From positions 62,001 through 126,000 of the forward strand of contig SUXE01000005.1 in NCBI GenBank assembly GCA_015061115.1: a stretch of 64,000 nucleotides of DNA. Direction: 5' to 3'. Of this stretch, positions 1 to 9,164 are shown piece by piece (the first letter of the stretch is position 1; every line of letters begins with the position of its first letter). The notes beneath the pieces are model-generated. The model made no database searches. It saw only the letters and a program-made list of their open reading frames with translations, and was not told where the DNA came from. The DNA comes from Bacteroidales bacterium. Its GTDB lineage: Bacteria > Bacteroidota > Bacteroidia > Bacteroidales > Paludibacteraceae. The position numbers and the translations under genes were made by a program.

Positions 1-1098
1 ATTTATAGAAATTCCGTCAACTGCTTTTTTTGTCGCACCGTTATATTGGAAAGAGACATTTTGAAATTCGACGGAATTGTCTTTAGGCATCTGTGGAGTT
101 TCAGTTTCTTTTGTTTCGGCTACATCAAGCACGGAATCTATTCTTGAAAATGCAGTGCTTACAATCATTCCTGCTTCCGATGAATACATCAACTTGTTGA
201 GTGTCACTGCGATGATGGGAGTGAAAATAATGTAGAACATTATATTTGTAAGCAGTTCATGATCAGCTACAGTCACATTGTGATAGAGAGCGACGGCAAT
301 CAATATGGCAAAAGAAGCGTTTATTACGATGGTGAACGAAGTCATTGGCACACGGAATTGTTGAGTGTAGCTTATTGTGAATTTGGCGTAATCGTCGATG
401 GCTTTTTTGAGTTTTTTGAACGAGAACACCGATTGTCCGAATGTCTTCACGACAGGAATGCCTCTCACATACTCAACGGCTTCCTTGGTCATGTTTTCGA
501 GAGCTATGTTGTAAGCCTCCATGTCTTTCTTGAGCCTTGGCCCCACCATAAACGCACCCATGATTAAAAATCCTCCGATGATAGTGGCAAGGCAAAGAAG
601 ACCTATTTTCCAATCGAAATACATAAGTAGCGCGATCATTGCTATTGGAGTCGCCACAGCCACTGTACGGTCTGGAACTATGTGTTCGAGATAATTGTCC
701 ATCGAAGCGGTAGAGTCGATTATAATCTTTCGGATTTTGCCACTGCCTTCAGTCTCTATGTGTCCCAATGGCAGACGCATCACTTTCGCTACGCAACTTT
801 TGCGGATGTTGGCGACGGTGCGGAATCCACCTATATGTGAACACGCCAACGCACAGAAATACACACACATAGCGTTGATCGCGTATTTCACAGCTGTCAT
901 TCCGTATTCTTCGATGTTGGTGGCTTTTGAATAGTCGGGCATGACTGAAAGCACCTCGTCGATTATTTTCCAGATATACACAAACGGCATAAGTGCAAGG
1001 CATGCGCTTACAGCCGACAGCACGATAGAACCGATAGTGAAGTATTTGAAACTACCGGCATAATCCATTAGCTTTAGGAGATTATTATTCTCTTTCAT
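1..1098 (-). CDS. ABC transporter, fused permease-ATPase (partial, C-terminus beyond window)
   Basis: The reverse strand is open for exactly 366 codons from an ATG ending at 1098 to the window edge. The protein starts MKENNNLLKLMDYAG and has the six-helix membrane domain of type-1 (MsbA-like) ABC exporters, including the signature-like region GHIETEGSGKIRKIIID. Around residue 345 the nucleotide-binding domain begins (VEFQNVSFQYNG); Walker A and later motifs lie outside the window. The closest class I recall is the IrtA/YbtP-like half-transporter found in pairs in Bacteroidales, so a second half-transporter is expected further left. It lies 65 bp downstream of the PanE-like gene on the same strand, which suggests one operon with the MptD-like gene. 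The substrate is unknown. Confidence 0.85.
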   Translation of the reverse strand, partial: MKENNNLLKLMDYAGSFKYFTIGSIVLSAVSACLALMPFVYIWKIIDEVLSVMPDYSKATNIEEYGMTAVKYAINAMCVYFCALACSHIGGFRTVANIRKSCVAKVMRLPLGHIETEGSGKIRKIIIDSTASMDNYLEHIVPDRTVAVATPIAMIALLMYFDWKIGLLCLATIIGGFLIMGAFMVGPRLKKDMEAYNIALENMTKEAVEYVRGIPVVKTFGQSVFSFKKLKKAIDDYAKFTISYTQQFRVPMTSFTIVINASFAILIAVALYHNVTVADHELLTNIMFYIIFTPIIAVTLNKLMYSSEAGMIVSTAFSRIDSVLDVAETKETETPQMPKDNSVEFQNVSFQYNGATKKAVDGISIN

Positions 1099-1163
1099 TG
1101 TTTTTTATAAGTTTGATAATTTCGTATGTTGTCAGTTTCGTCTTCTATTCAACTTTTTGATGT

Positions 1164-2120
1164 TCAATAGTTTATGTTGTTTTCTTCGGGCATATACTGG
1201 CTTATTTTGTCCCATGTTGGCATGGGGATGCTGTTGTGCTGATGTCTCCATTCTTCAAATTTATGGTGGATGTATATCATCTCTTTTATGCCGTTTTTGC
1301 AATGATCGGCCACCATCAACTGTCCTAAGATGGTTTTGGAAACAATTCTGTATAAGAGGAACATTGCGTATGTTTTTATTCCACCGTTATAAAATTTTTC
1401 CTCGCCTTTAGGCATTGCACATATCCCTGTGCTGTTCAAATATGCGAAACATTCCTTGGTGGCCAGCATGATAGTTTTTATGTCGCGACGTTTGAGCTTC
1501 TTAAGATTGCCGTTGACTTTATAACACATATATCCATACGGCATGACTTCTGCAACGTGGTAGAGGTAGTAGGCGTACATGTTTTCAATTGGTGTTATTT
1601 TGACGTCCTTGGAATTAAAGGCTTTTTGTATAGTCGTGATGTCAATTTCAGAAGCCGCATTGTGTAATCCGCCAACAAACAGTTTTGTGACAGGAAGTCG
1701 TGCCGCAATAGCTTTTGCTCCTTCTCGATGACCGGCAGAATTTTGAAATCCGAAAAGAAGATGTAAATTTGGTCGATTTTCTAATATGCTGTTTTGACAG
1801 AACTCAGCTTCCAAATTGTTGCCGACAAGCACTAAGATGTTAGTATTCAGTTTTTTGAATGTCTCAAGCAATTCTTTTTGCTGTTGCCCCTGCATCACTG
1901 AAAAAGCAATGTCAAAATGTTCATCTGTTGGGGCATTCTCTAAGATCGTAGGATGGTCGATGGTGGTTTTTTGTTGCAGATAATGTCTGACAACAAGACC
2001 ATTACGCCGGAGTTCGTCTGCGGTACTACGTGCCACCACCGTGACATCGTTGCCTGCTTTGCACAAGAAGTGTATCATTAGAGAACCTAAAGCACCTGAA
2101 CCGAAAACAATAATTTTCAT
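1164..2120 (-). CDS. Ketopantoate reductase-like (ApbA/PanE family) protein
   Basis: A 318-residue protein beginning with a Rossmann nucleotide-binding motif, VFGSGALGS at residues 5-13, followed by a strand ending VVARS, as in the ApbA/PanE N-terminal domain. These enzymes reduce 2-dehydropantoate with NADPH in pantothenate synthesis, but many family members act on other substrates. The C-terminal half is helical and divergent, and I do not see a clear conserved catalytic Lys/Glu pair, so a true PanE role is uncertain. The start codon overlaps the stop of the MptD-like gene upstream (shared ATGA at 2117-2120), which indicates translational coupling. Together with the ABC exporter downstream, this suggests a role linked to transport or to a small-molecule pathway. 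Confidence 0.75.
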   Translation of the reverse strand: MKIIVFGSGALGSLMIHFLCKAGNDVTVVARSTADELRRNGLVVRHYLQQKTTIDHPTILENAPTDEHFDIAFSVMQGQQQKELLETFKKLNTNILVLVGNNLEAEFCQNSILENRPNLHLLFGFQNSAGHREGAKAIAARLPVTKLFVGGLHNAASEIDITTIQKAFNSKDVKITPIENMYAYYLYHVAEVMPYGYMCYKVNGNLKKLKRRDIKTIMLATKECFAYLNSTGICAMPKGEEKFYNGGIKTYAMFLLYRIVSKTILGQLMVADHCKNGIKEMIYIHHKFEEWRHQHNSIPMPTWDKISQYMPEENNINY

Positions 2121-2686
2121 TTTTTTAGTTTTTCAATCTGTTTTTCCATCAATTTTTCCGCAATTCGCATGCTTACAATGGCGACTGGAATTGCCAGCAA
2201 TATCACAGCAATAAGAGCTGGTGTATTGTCGATGACTGGTTTCATCATGGCATCATAACCGGCAGGCATCTCCGCCACAGCCGCCGCAAGCGATCCTTCT
2301 GTGTCTGTCCACCAATGTGCTGTATAGGCGAAAAATGATAGGGCAAACGGTATGAAACTCCAACGGATTCCTTTAATGTTTGTGTATCCGCAAACAAACC
2401 TAACTACTTCCGCTATCGCTGTCAGAAGTATAAGTCCGACAACAAGTGAAAGGTCAGCTTCTCCGGCAATCCAAAATAATACGAGTAGAAATCCGTTAAG
2501 CACCGTCGCCGCTCCAAACTTTTGTATTGTACATGCTGTAGGCAGATATACGAGTGCAAACAGTAGAGGCAACAACGCGCCTACATAGGCATAGCACATA
2601 GGGTGAATCAATCCGCTCGTGCCTCCTAATATGAAAATAGCAAGGTAGGCTAACTCTAAAAGCCCGATTTTTAATATTTTATCCAT
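2117..2686 (-). CDS. MptD-family putative ECF transporter S component
   Basis: A 189-residue, very hydrophobic protein with about six membrane segments, charged only at its C-terminus (EKLMEKQIEKLKK). Its size and pattern (short cytosolic N-terminus, GGTSGLIHPMCYAY loop, alternating hydrophobic stretches) match the MptD/Trep_Strep family of putative substrate-binding S components of energy-coupling-factor importers. It is the first gene of a minus-strand unit with the PanE-like and ABC genes. No EcfT or dedicated EcfA gene is seen next to it, so it would have to share an energising module encoded elsewhere or work with the exporter-type ABC protein. The substrate is unknown. Confidence 0.7.
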   Translation of the reverse strand: MDKILKIGLLELAYLAIFILGGTSGLIHPMCYAYVGALLPLLFALVYLPTACTIQKFGAATVLNGFLLVLFWIAGEADLSLVVGLILLTAIAEVVRFVCGYTNIKGIRWSFIPFALSFFAYTAHWWTDTEGSLAAAVAEMPAGYDAMMKPVIDNTPALIAVILLAIPVAIVSMRIAEKLMEKQIEKLKK

Positions 2687-3254
2687 TTTTTTATTTTGTT
2701 ATAAATTAACTATTTGAACTGAGTTCGATTAACTTTCTTTGATTCTCAAAAACGAACAATATTCAAAAACGTTCAAAAAAAAGGAAACTTATTTCTAAGT
2801 TTCCTGCCATTCTTTTTCCTTAAAGTATCTTTTTTGTGTTTCATCTTATTGTACGGTTTTTTATATGTTGCAAATAGAGATCCTAATGAGATAGATTTCT
2901 TTTGCAATCTTATCTAGCACTATTTTGTTCGACAGTACAAAATTCGATAAAAAGATGATAGACTTCAATCGCCAATAATGATGATTTTATACGTTTGAAG
3001 CGAGTCGGTAGGGACTAGGAGATAAAAAAATAAAAGATTGGAAATCAGTTGAAAAAGTACCGACGGGAATGTGATTTTTTAGTTGTGTGGATTAAACTTT
3101 AATGCGTAATATGTCCTGTGTCGGATATTAAGTTTAGGTTGGTAATGAGCAAAATAGTTTAGGACACTATAGAGAATCACTCAAAATTTCTAGAGTGTAG
3201 TGATACGACACATAACTTTGAAATTTTGAGGATTTATATCAGAAATTCGTTTGC
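2687..3254. other. 568-bp intergenic region without a convincing gene
   Basis: This A+T-rich gap separates the MptD-like operon from the TSCPD gene. It holds a minus-strand terminator-like hairpin (2782-2805). A short minus-strand frame near 2870-2970 has no start or recognisable domain. I see no TAnnTTTG promoter close to the MptD start, so the leader may be long or regulated by the hairpin as an attenuator. Confidence 0.5.
2772..2805 (-). terminator. Rho-independent terminator or attenuator hairpin
   Basis: A perfect 10-bp inverted repeat (AGGAAACTTA ... TAAGTTTCCT, 4-nt loop, 2782-2805) is followed on the minus strand by a run of eight T. It points toward the MptD-like gene, 85 bp ahead of its start, with no complete gene immediately before it. 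It either ends a transcript running from the TSCPD gene or attenuates the MptD operon. Confidence 0.65.
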
Positions 3255-3563
3255 TTATTGGTTTATCATCAATTTAAGAGCTGTTGCGAACTGGTCGGGG
3301 CATGACGTTGGTTTGGGACCGCATGTAGTACCGGCAAACTTATCAATCACCAATTCAGCCTTCAAACCGACCACTAAATTGCTGATGCCAGCAGTGTTGC
3401 CTGGGCAGCCTCCGATGATTTTGGCAGCTTTTATTTCGTGAGTGTTCTCGTCAATGACAATGTCCATCATTCTGCTACATACACCTTGTGGAAAATAGCG
3501 AGCCACGATATTTCCATTGCCATCTTTCTTGCATTCTATTGCATCTTTGTTAATAAATTCCAT
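3255..3563 (-). CDS. TSCPD domain-containing protein (TIGR03905-type)
   Basis: A 102-residue protein with the short cysteine-rich fold named after its C-terminal motif: IGGCPGNTAGI at about residues 50-60 and TCGPKPTSCPDQFA near the end. The same domain occurs at the C-terminus of vitamin-B12-dependent ribonucleotide reductases, but stand-alone copies like this one have no established function. Cysteines in CPGN, TCG and SCPD could bind a metal. It stands alone on the minus strand. An imperfect promoter element (TATCTTTA) lies upstream, around 3590. Confidence 0.85.
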   Translation of the reverse strand: MEFINKDAIECKKDGNGNIVARYFPQGVCSRMMDIVIDENTHEIKAAKIIGGCPGNTAGISNLVVGLKAELVIDKFAGTTCGPKPTSCPDQFATALKLMINQ

Positions 3564-3624
3564 AATTTTGCCTTTTTATGCTGTAAAGATACATTTTTAA
3601 TTCTTATTTTATTGGGATATACAT

Positions 3625-3632
3625 TATTTTTG
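3625..3632 (+). promoter_or_regulatory. Bacteroidales -7 element upstream of lipoprotein gene
   Basis: TATTTTTG matches TAnnTTTG and lies 19 bp before the GTG start at 3652. No clear -33 TTTG is seen. Confidence 0.5.
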
Positions 3633-3651
3633 TAATGTTAAGTGATAAAGA

Positions 3652-4917
3652 GTGAAAAATTTAGTTAGACTTATAGTATATCTCATTCTGCTTCTTGCGG
3701 TGTTTTCGTGTGCTAAAAATGCACCCGGAAAATATGGCTTTGTTGTAATTGACGATGCTGATAATTCTAGTTTGGTTGATGTCAACACAGAGAATATCCT
3801 TTTACAACAGGTCTTACATGGATATTATTGTGAAGCGATATACGAGGATTCTGTAAAGTATCATTTCACTCAGGACGACATGTTCGCATTGGGTGATGTA
3901 TTGGCAGAAGAGATGCAAAAGATGGGGTTGGAGTTAAACCCTCGTCTTTTTTCTAAGATAACAAAAAAGGTTTATGGCATGGAGATAACAGAACCATGCC
4001 ATTTTGCGTTATATGAGAAGAGAATGTCGATGTATATGGTTCTGGATCTGTATAAGCCTGAGCCGGAATATGAATTCAATATCAATCTCTCTGAGTCTCG
4101 CAGACTTTTTATTGAAGATGTTATATTTGATCCACGAGTCGGACTGATGTATCCTGCCTTTTTCCTTCCAGAGGTCATTGATTATGCTGAAAGGTATCCT
4201 GAAATCAAGAAAGCGGAAGAGATTGCTGTGATGCCTAGGTTTAGAGGCGAGACATTCAAAAAGTGGTGTGATGATTCAAGCTTGAAGATAAGTAGAAAAG
4301 AAAATTTGGAGATGATATACCACATCAACAACTATATGCTTTATGAAAATAGGGAGAGCTTGTGTTGGCTTGTGAACAACTGTATGCCTGTGTTGCAGTC
4401 TATGTTTGTTGATTTCCATATGGAGCAAGAACCAATAATAGATTCGCTTGTGTTGGTCAGAACAAGAAGTGGGGAGGCTCGTCTGGAAGCGTTGTTTGCT
4501 GAGAAAAATGCAGATGGCTCTATATATATCAGAGAAGGATTGCTTGATTATATTTCCCAAAACGAGAGGTTGAAAACACCAAGATTCAGAAATATAATCC
4601 AACAGTATGTGGCAGGATGTTTCGGACATGACATTTACTACGATCGCATGGAGCGGTTCCCTCAGGTGCTGCTGGATAATTTCAGTATTGAAGAAAGACG
4701 AATGATAGTGGCAAAAATAATGGATTATGTTTTCCCTATCTATTCTGGTTGTGAAATAGACAAAATAGTGAGGATTATCGTAGATAATGATCCTGGTTTT
4801 ATAGACGACACTGTTGAAAAAAATTATTATGGTCTGGAGCATTTGCGTTCAGGAATATCTATATACAGAATGCGGTTCCGTGCCGAACATTGGAAGACAA
4901 TAAGAAAGAAACTGTAG
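3652..4917 (+). CDS. Putative lipoprotein of unknown function
   Basis: A 421-residue protein with a lipoprotein-type signal peptide: basic start MKNLVR, hydrophobic core and a cysteine at residue 20 (AVFSCAK). It would be lipid-anchored after export. The start is GTG at 3652; the promoter element just upstream and the position of the signal peptide support it. I recognise no family. The rest is a soluble, acidic, mostly helical domain with many aromatic residues and without repeats. It is followed at 115 bp by the Sel1-repeat gene and then the CotH-like gene, all on the plus strand, so the three may be co-expressed. Confidence 0.8.
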   Translation: MKNLVRLIVYLILLLAVFSCAKNAPGKYGFVVIDDADNSSLVDVNTENILLQQVLHGYYCEAIYEDSVKYHFTQDDMFALGDVLAEEMQKMGLELNPRLFSKITKKVYGMEITEPCHFALYEKRMSMYMVLDLYKPEPEYEFNINLSESRRLFIEDVIFDPRVGLMYPAFFLPEVIDYAERYPEIKKAEEIAVMPRFRGETFKKWCDDSSLKISRKENLEMIYHINNYMLYENRESLCWLVNNCMPVLQSMFVDFHMEQEPIIDSLVLVRTRSGEARLEALFAEKNADGSIYIREGLLDYISQNERLKTPRFRNIIQQYVAGCFGHDIYYDRMERFPQVLLDNFSIEERRMIVAKIMDYVFPIYSGCEIDKIVRIIVDNDPGFIDDTVEKNYYGLEHLRSGISIYRMRFRAEHWKTIRKKL

Positions 4918-5032
4918 GCGTTGAAGATTGCAGAAAACGGAAACTGGTTACGAATGTGGATGATTTTACGATAGAATATAGATAAATTAAGAGAGAGACG
5001 GTTGGAATGTCGTCTTATTATTTTGATATATT

Positions 5033-6694
5033 ATGAAAAGTGAAGAAAGAACATGGAGTTCTGATATAGCAAGTTTGGTGCGTTGTCAACCTGTAGCAGA
5101 CGCAACCACTGATGCTGATATGTTTGAGAAACTACCTCAGATGATTGCTTTGGGAAAATACCAGGAGATTGTAAGCCTCTGTATGAAATATGCCCAGCAG
5201 TCGGAATCTGTGCCAGCAGTCGGTTTTGTAAAGCAGGATAAGAAGCGTGAGGCGAATCCAGTGCAGGCTTTTTGTCAATTCATACTTGGACGATTGAATG
5301 AGACAGTTGCTGATGATAAGAAAAGTGCTGCTGATTTCTATAATAAGGCAATCGCAAACGGAAGTGTTGAGGCAACTCTCTATTCTGTTGATGTCGCTTT
5401 GAAGTCTATAGATGAGAATGTCCGTAAAGAAGCGGTCAAGATGCTCAAACATCTTGCTCTGACTGGCAATCCGTCGGCATGTATCCGTTATGCCGCTTTT
5501 ATTCTAGATGAATATAAGTCTTCTGGCAATAAATCCCGTCTCAATTTTGCATTTGAACTTCTTCGCAAGGTCGAGGAAGAACCGTCGATAGATTCATTCA
5601 AATGCTATTTATATATGGCTCACTGCTGTAAATTAGGCTTGGGAGTCAAACAGAACGAACAGGATGCTGAGGATTATTATCAGAAGGTGATCCTAGCCGC
5701 TCCAATCCATGCGTTTTACGATAATGCGGGAGCATGTGCGGAGGCCTTCCTAGAATTGAAATCGCTCAATAGAGAGGTTGTCGAGGCGGTCCTTCCTTTG
5801 GTGCCTGTCGACGGAAGGCTCGCGATGCAGATTATCATCCATTGTCCTTTCATGAGAGACGAGAAATGCAGAAAGATTTTTCTTGATGTCGCACAGTTCC
5901 TATTGGAGACGGAAGGTGTGGATGAGCAGTTGAAGATGCTTGCTTATTGGCGTCTGTTTGGCTATTATTCAGAAGTGGAAAAGGACGACGACAAAGCCCT
6001 TGTCTACCTTATGCGTGCAGCCAATATGAAATGTCCGGAGGCTATGATATGGTTGTCGGAGGCGTATAGAGAAGGTCAGTATGGACTTAACAAGGATATG
6101 TATCAGGCATATCAGTTGAAGAAAGGTGTCACACTTCTTGATAATGTGAAGGAAGACGTGAATTATCCAGGCTATCTTTTCGACTTGGGTGATTTCCTTT
6201 ATGAGTGTGTTGGCAAGTATGAGTGGGCTGACGAAAAAACGATGATGGAGTCGTTCAAGAAGGCGGCTGAACTTGGTGATGATGAGGCTAAACTGCGTCT
6301 GGTGCGTATGACTTTGTCGGGGGAGTGCAAAGGCGTCTACACGAAAAAGGATGCCAAGCAGGTGGTGATGGATTTCTTGGAAAAGGATAGTGGAGAACTT
6401 GATGACAGAGCAGGCCTGATGTTTGATTTGGCCCATATCTATTCCGACAAATCGTTCGGTGAAAATTATGAATCTGCGATAGAGATCCTTGATGACGCAC
6501 TTATTCTATCCGATAATGATTCTGAAATCCTTGATTATAAGGGAGAATTGCTTATGAATCTTGGCAAAGAAGACGAAATCGCTGATGTCTGGGATGAACT
6601 TGTCTCTCTATATCCTGATTATGTGAAAGAGTCAGAATCACTTTTTTGCAAAACAATGAAGGATAAATACTCGGTTATTGAAAAAACGTATTAA
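5033..6694 (+). CDS. Sel1/tetratricopeptide-repeat protein
   Basis: A 553-residue protein with no signal peptide, so probably cytosolic. Several Sel1-like repeats can be read: a unit around ADFYNKAIANGSVEATLY, one around YLYMAHCCKLGLGVKQNEQDAEDYYQK, one around ALVYLMRAANMKCPEAMIWLSEAYREGQYG and one around ESFKKAAELGDDEAKLRLV. The last repeat-like segment (SAIEILDDALILSDNDSEILDYKGELLMNLG) is TPR-like. Such solenoids are protein-interaction scaffolds; the partner is unknown. It sits between a lipoprotein gene and a CotH-family gene. Confidence 0.85.
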   Translation: MKSEERTWSSDIASLVRCQPVADATTDADMFEKLPQMIALGKYQEIVSLCMKYAQQSESVPAVGFVKQDKKREANPVQAFCQFILGRLNETVADDKKSAADFYNKAIANGSVEATLYSVDVALKSIDENVRKEAVKMLKHLALTGNPSACIRYAAFILDEYKSSGNKSRLNFAFELLRKVEEEPSIDSFKCYLYMAHCCKLGLGVKQNEQDAEDYYQKVILAAPIHAFYDNAGACAEAFLELKSLNREVVEAVLPLVPVDGRLAMQIIIHCPFMRDEKCRKIFLDVAQFLLETEGVDEQLKMLAYWRLFGYYSEVEKDDDKALVYLMRAANMKCPEAMIWLSEAYREGQYGLNKDMYQAYQLKKGVTLLDNVKEDVNYPGYLFDLGDFLYECVGKYEWADEKTMMESFKKAAELGDDEAKLRLVRMTLSGECKGVYTKKDAKQVVMDFLEKDSGELDDRAGLMFDLAHIYSDKSFGENYESAIEILDDALILSDNDSEILDYKGELLMNLGKEDEIADVWDELVSLYPDYVKESESLFCKTMKDKYSVIEKTY

Positions 6695-6717
6695 ATTTAC
6701 AGAAATATGTTTTTGAT

Positions 6718-8097
6718 ATGTGCAGAGCCTTGGTTAAAATATTTGTTATGCTTTTTGCATTGTTGTTGGCGAATTTGGCGTCTGCACAACGAGTTATGCC
6801 TATAGTGAAAATGTATGGCGAATTTGGAAATGAGTATACGAAAGGAAAAATTATCGTATTAGATCCAGATTCTTTGATTCCAGACACGTTTGATATATAT
6901 GCGAAATACAGAGGAGGAACATCGAAGAATTTTCAAAAGAAGAATTATGCAGTTAAATTGGTGGATTCCTCTGATTCAAAAATGTCCGTCAGATTGTTAG
7001 GGATGCGAAGCGATAACAGCTGGATCCTGGATGCAATGGCTGTCGATAAAGCGAGAATGCGTAATCGTGTCGCTTTTGATATTTGGAATGCCATGGATGT
7101 GAAGCCGTATTATTATGAAAGCGAACCAAAGGCGCGGACTGGAATTTCGGGTAAGTTTGTTGAGGTTTATCTGAATGATAACTACAATGGTATTTATTGT
7201 TTGAATGAGAAGCTTGACAGAAAACAGTTGAAACTAAAAAAGATCAAGGATGGCGAGATTCGAGGGGTATTGTATAAAAGTTTTGACTGGAATGGAACAG
7301 GTTTTGGTGATGCGCCGGAAGCATACTCCAATGATAGCTCCGTCTATCAAGGCTTTGAATCTGTATATCCAGATGTCAAAGATAATGGAATGACAGAATG
7401 GGCTCCGCTTATTGAGAAGGAGGATTTTGTGGTGAATTCACCAGAAGATGTGTATGCTGCTGAATATGCTGAACATTTTGATGTGCCGATGTTGATGAAT
7501 ATGCATATTTTACTGAATTCTGTTGGTGCCATCGACAATAAAGGAAAAAACCAGTTTTTCTATATTTATGATATAAATGAAAACAGAAAGATGTCGTTTG
7601 CTCCGTGGGATATGGATGCTTCGTTCGGCAGAAGTATAGATGCGTCGGAGTTTAAAGGCTCTTATGATGGTCTGATGTATGAAAACCATATTATTACACA
7701 GATTGTGGATGTAGACAAGTCATTCTTAAGCAATGTGGCAAGCCGTTATTTTGAGTTGCGTAAGACTGTTTTGGCAACAGATAGCATAAAATCACGTTTT
7801 GACGAGTATTTTGAGATGTTTGAGGAAACAGGTGCTGCACAACGAGAGTACGACAGATGGAGTGGGGCTGATGGAATAGAACTGGATTTTGTCGAAGAAC
7901 AGAAGTTTGTCCATCAGTATATAGATATACGTATGGCATTCCTTGATGAGTATTATGGAAGTGTTAACTCATTGAAAAATATACCTTCCGAGATTTCCGA
8001 CGGAGCTATTTATGATATTTGGGGTAGAAGAGTATATAATCTTCAGCCTGCACATATTTATATTAAGAATGGTCGATGTCTATATTTCAGGAGATAA
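6718..8097 (+). CDS. CotH kinase family secreted protein
   Basis: A 459-residue protein with a signal peptide ending ANLASAQ near residue 23. The CotH domain follows: KYRGGTSKNFQKKNYAVKL, then LLGMRSDNSWILDAMAVDKARMRNRVAFDIW, VEVYLNDNYNGIYCLNEKL, and the metal/ATP-binding motif in FAPWDMDASFGRS near residue 300. CotH proteins are atypical kinases; bacterial members outside spore formers are secreted, with unknown substrates. The C-terminus (GAIYDIWGRRVYN ... IYIKNGRCLY) resembles the short Por-type C-terminal tail of Bacteroidales secreted proteins. An internal ATG (MLFALLLANLA) could be the true start, shortening the signal peptide. Confidence 0.85.
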   Translation: MCRALVKIFVMLFALLLANLASAQRVMPIVKMYGEFGNEYTKGKIIVLDPDSLIPDTFDIYAKYRGGTSKNFQKKNYAVKLVDSSDSKMSVRLLGMRSDNSWILDAMAVDKARMRNRVAFDIWNAMDVKPYYYESEPKARTGISGKFVEVYLNDNYNGIYCLNEKLDRKQLKLKKIKDGEIRGVLYKSFDWNGTGFGDAPEAYSNDSSVYQGFESVYPDVKDNGMTEWAPLIEKEDFVVNSPEDVYAAEYAEHFDVPMLMNMHILLNSVGAIDNKGKNQFFYIYDINENRKMSFAPWDMDASFGRSIDASEFKGSYDGLMYENHIITQIVDVDKSFLSNVASRYFELRKTVLATDSIKSRFDEYFEMFEETGAAQREYDRWSGADGIELDFVEEQKFVHQYIDIRMAFLDEYYGSVNSLKNIPSEISDGAIYDIWGRRVYNLQPAHIYIKNGRCLYFRR

Positions 8098-8174
8098 TAT
8101 AACAGACCGACTTACACAAATCACAAAAGGGAAAATCTGTCAACCTATGTCTAACACCTAACGGTATAATTTGT

Positions 8175-8236
8175 AGAGACGTCGCATTGCGGTGTCTCTG
8201 TTGTTTATATTGGAGACATCACATTGTGACGTCTCC
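8175..8236. repeat. Pair of REP-like palindromes
   Basis: Two adjacent imperfect palindromes: AGAGAC ... GTCTCT at 8175-8199 and GGAGACATCAC ... GTGACGTCTCC at 8212-8236. They belong to a GAGACG(C/T) palindrome family seen again at 51634-51659. Directly after lies a region with reverse-oriented GGGGCGATCCC-like short repeats (8262-8305). These are dispersed intergenic repeats, not gene-specific terminators, though they may fold in RNA. Confidence 0.6.
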
Positions 8237-8309
8237 ATATTTATATCCAGATCTGTGGTGATCAAAGGGATCATTACAGGGCTACCACAAGGGATCGCCC
8301 CTACTTTTT

Positions 8310-9122
8310 TCACCTGAATTCCAAATATTTTTCCGCTCTGCCATTCAAGTTGTCGTCATATCCAATTTCTGCTTTTATCTCATCAAACGTTTTATATCGT
8401 TTTCCGCTTTTGATTCTCTGCTTTATTGTCTTCAACAGTTCTCCTTTCAGATATGGATGCCACAGTTTGTGCGGAATGGTATTGTTGATGTCGATTTTGG
8501 CGACGGAATTGCCATCGCAGACTATGTGTTTTTTCAGTCTCTCCACGAGTGACGCATCCATGCTGTAGACTTCCGCCAGCTGGTCCACACAGTAGAATCC
8601 GCCAAGTGAGGTGCGGTATTTCACAATGTTCATCGCTCTTTTCTCACCGATGCCCGGCAACTTACGTAGCTCGGCGGTGTCGGCTGTGTTGATGTTGACC
8701 TGCAGGCCAGCATAACGGTCTTGTTTGAATCCATTTGATTGGTTGGAATTGTATTCCGTCTTCTTATACTCCTTTTTATAAACAGAAATGTTGGAGTTAG
8801 ATTGTTTGGAATCATTTTTAGTGTGGTGAGACAACGATTCATTATTGACTGAGTCTCTGACATCAAGAGAATTACGCTGTCGTGTCGACTCTTTTGCCTC
8901 TGCAATCTCCTGTTTGAAACGTCTCACGTCTTCTTCAAACTTCATCTCGAATTCCGATTTCACCTCTTGGGCATTTGCTTTCATCAGATAACATCGCATT
9001 ACCATTACGCCGATAAGCATAGTCGCCACGATTGTCAGGCTGACAAAAACATTGACATTGCGGTTGTGTTGCTCGATTTTTTTGAACATCTGTTCGTCGT
9101 TGAATTCTTCTTTTGTATCCAT
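8310..9122 (-). CDS. Membrane-anchored helix-hairpin-helix (ComEA-like) protein
   Basis: A 270-residue protein. Residues about 25-48 form one membrane helix (VFVSLTIVATMLIGVMVM), followed by a charged coiled-coil-like and Ser/Asn-rich linker. A ComEA-type HhH domain follows: NINTADTAELRKLPGIGEKRAMNIVKYR, then a second hairpin, and a further HhH-like unit at the C-terminus (IDINNTIPHKLWHPYLKGELLKTIKQRI). In competent bacteria ComEA binds incoming DNA, but in Bacteroidales this family is widespread without proven uptake function. It is divergently transcribed from the HerA-like gene, with promoter elements for both in the 109-bp gap. Confidence 0.85.
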   Translation of the reverse strand: MDTKEEFNDEQMFKKIEQHNRNVNVFVSLTIVATMLIGVMVMRCYLMKANAQEVKSEFEMKFEEDVRRFKQEIAEAKESTRQRNSLDVRDSVNNESLSHHTKNDSKQSNSNISVYKKEYKKTEYNSNQSNGFKQDRYAGLQVNINTADTAELRKLPGIGEKRAMNIVKYRTSLGGFYCVDQLAEVYSMDASLVERLKKHIVCDGNSVAKIDINNTIPHKLWHPYLKGELLKTIKQRIKSGKRYKTFDEIKAEIGYDDNLNGRAEKYLEFR

Positions 9123-9164
9123 TCTAATCTAAATTATGTCTGTTACTATTTTTTATATTTTGAA

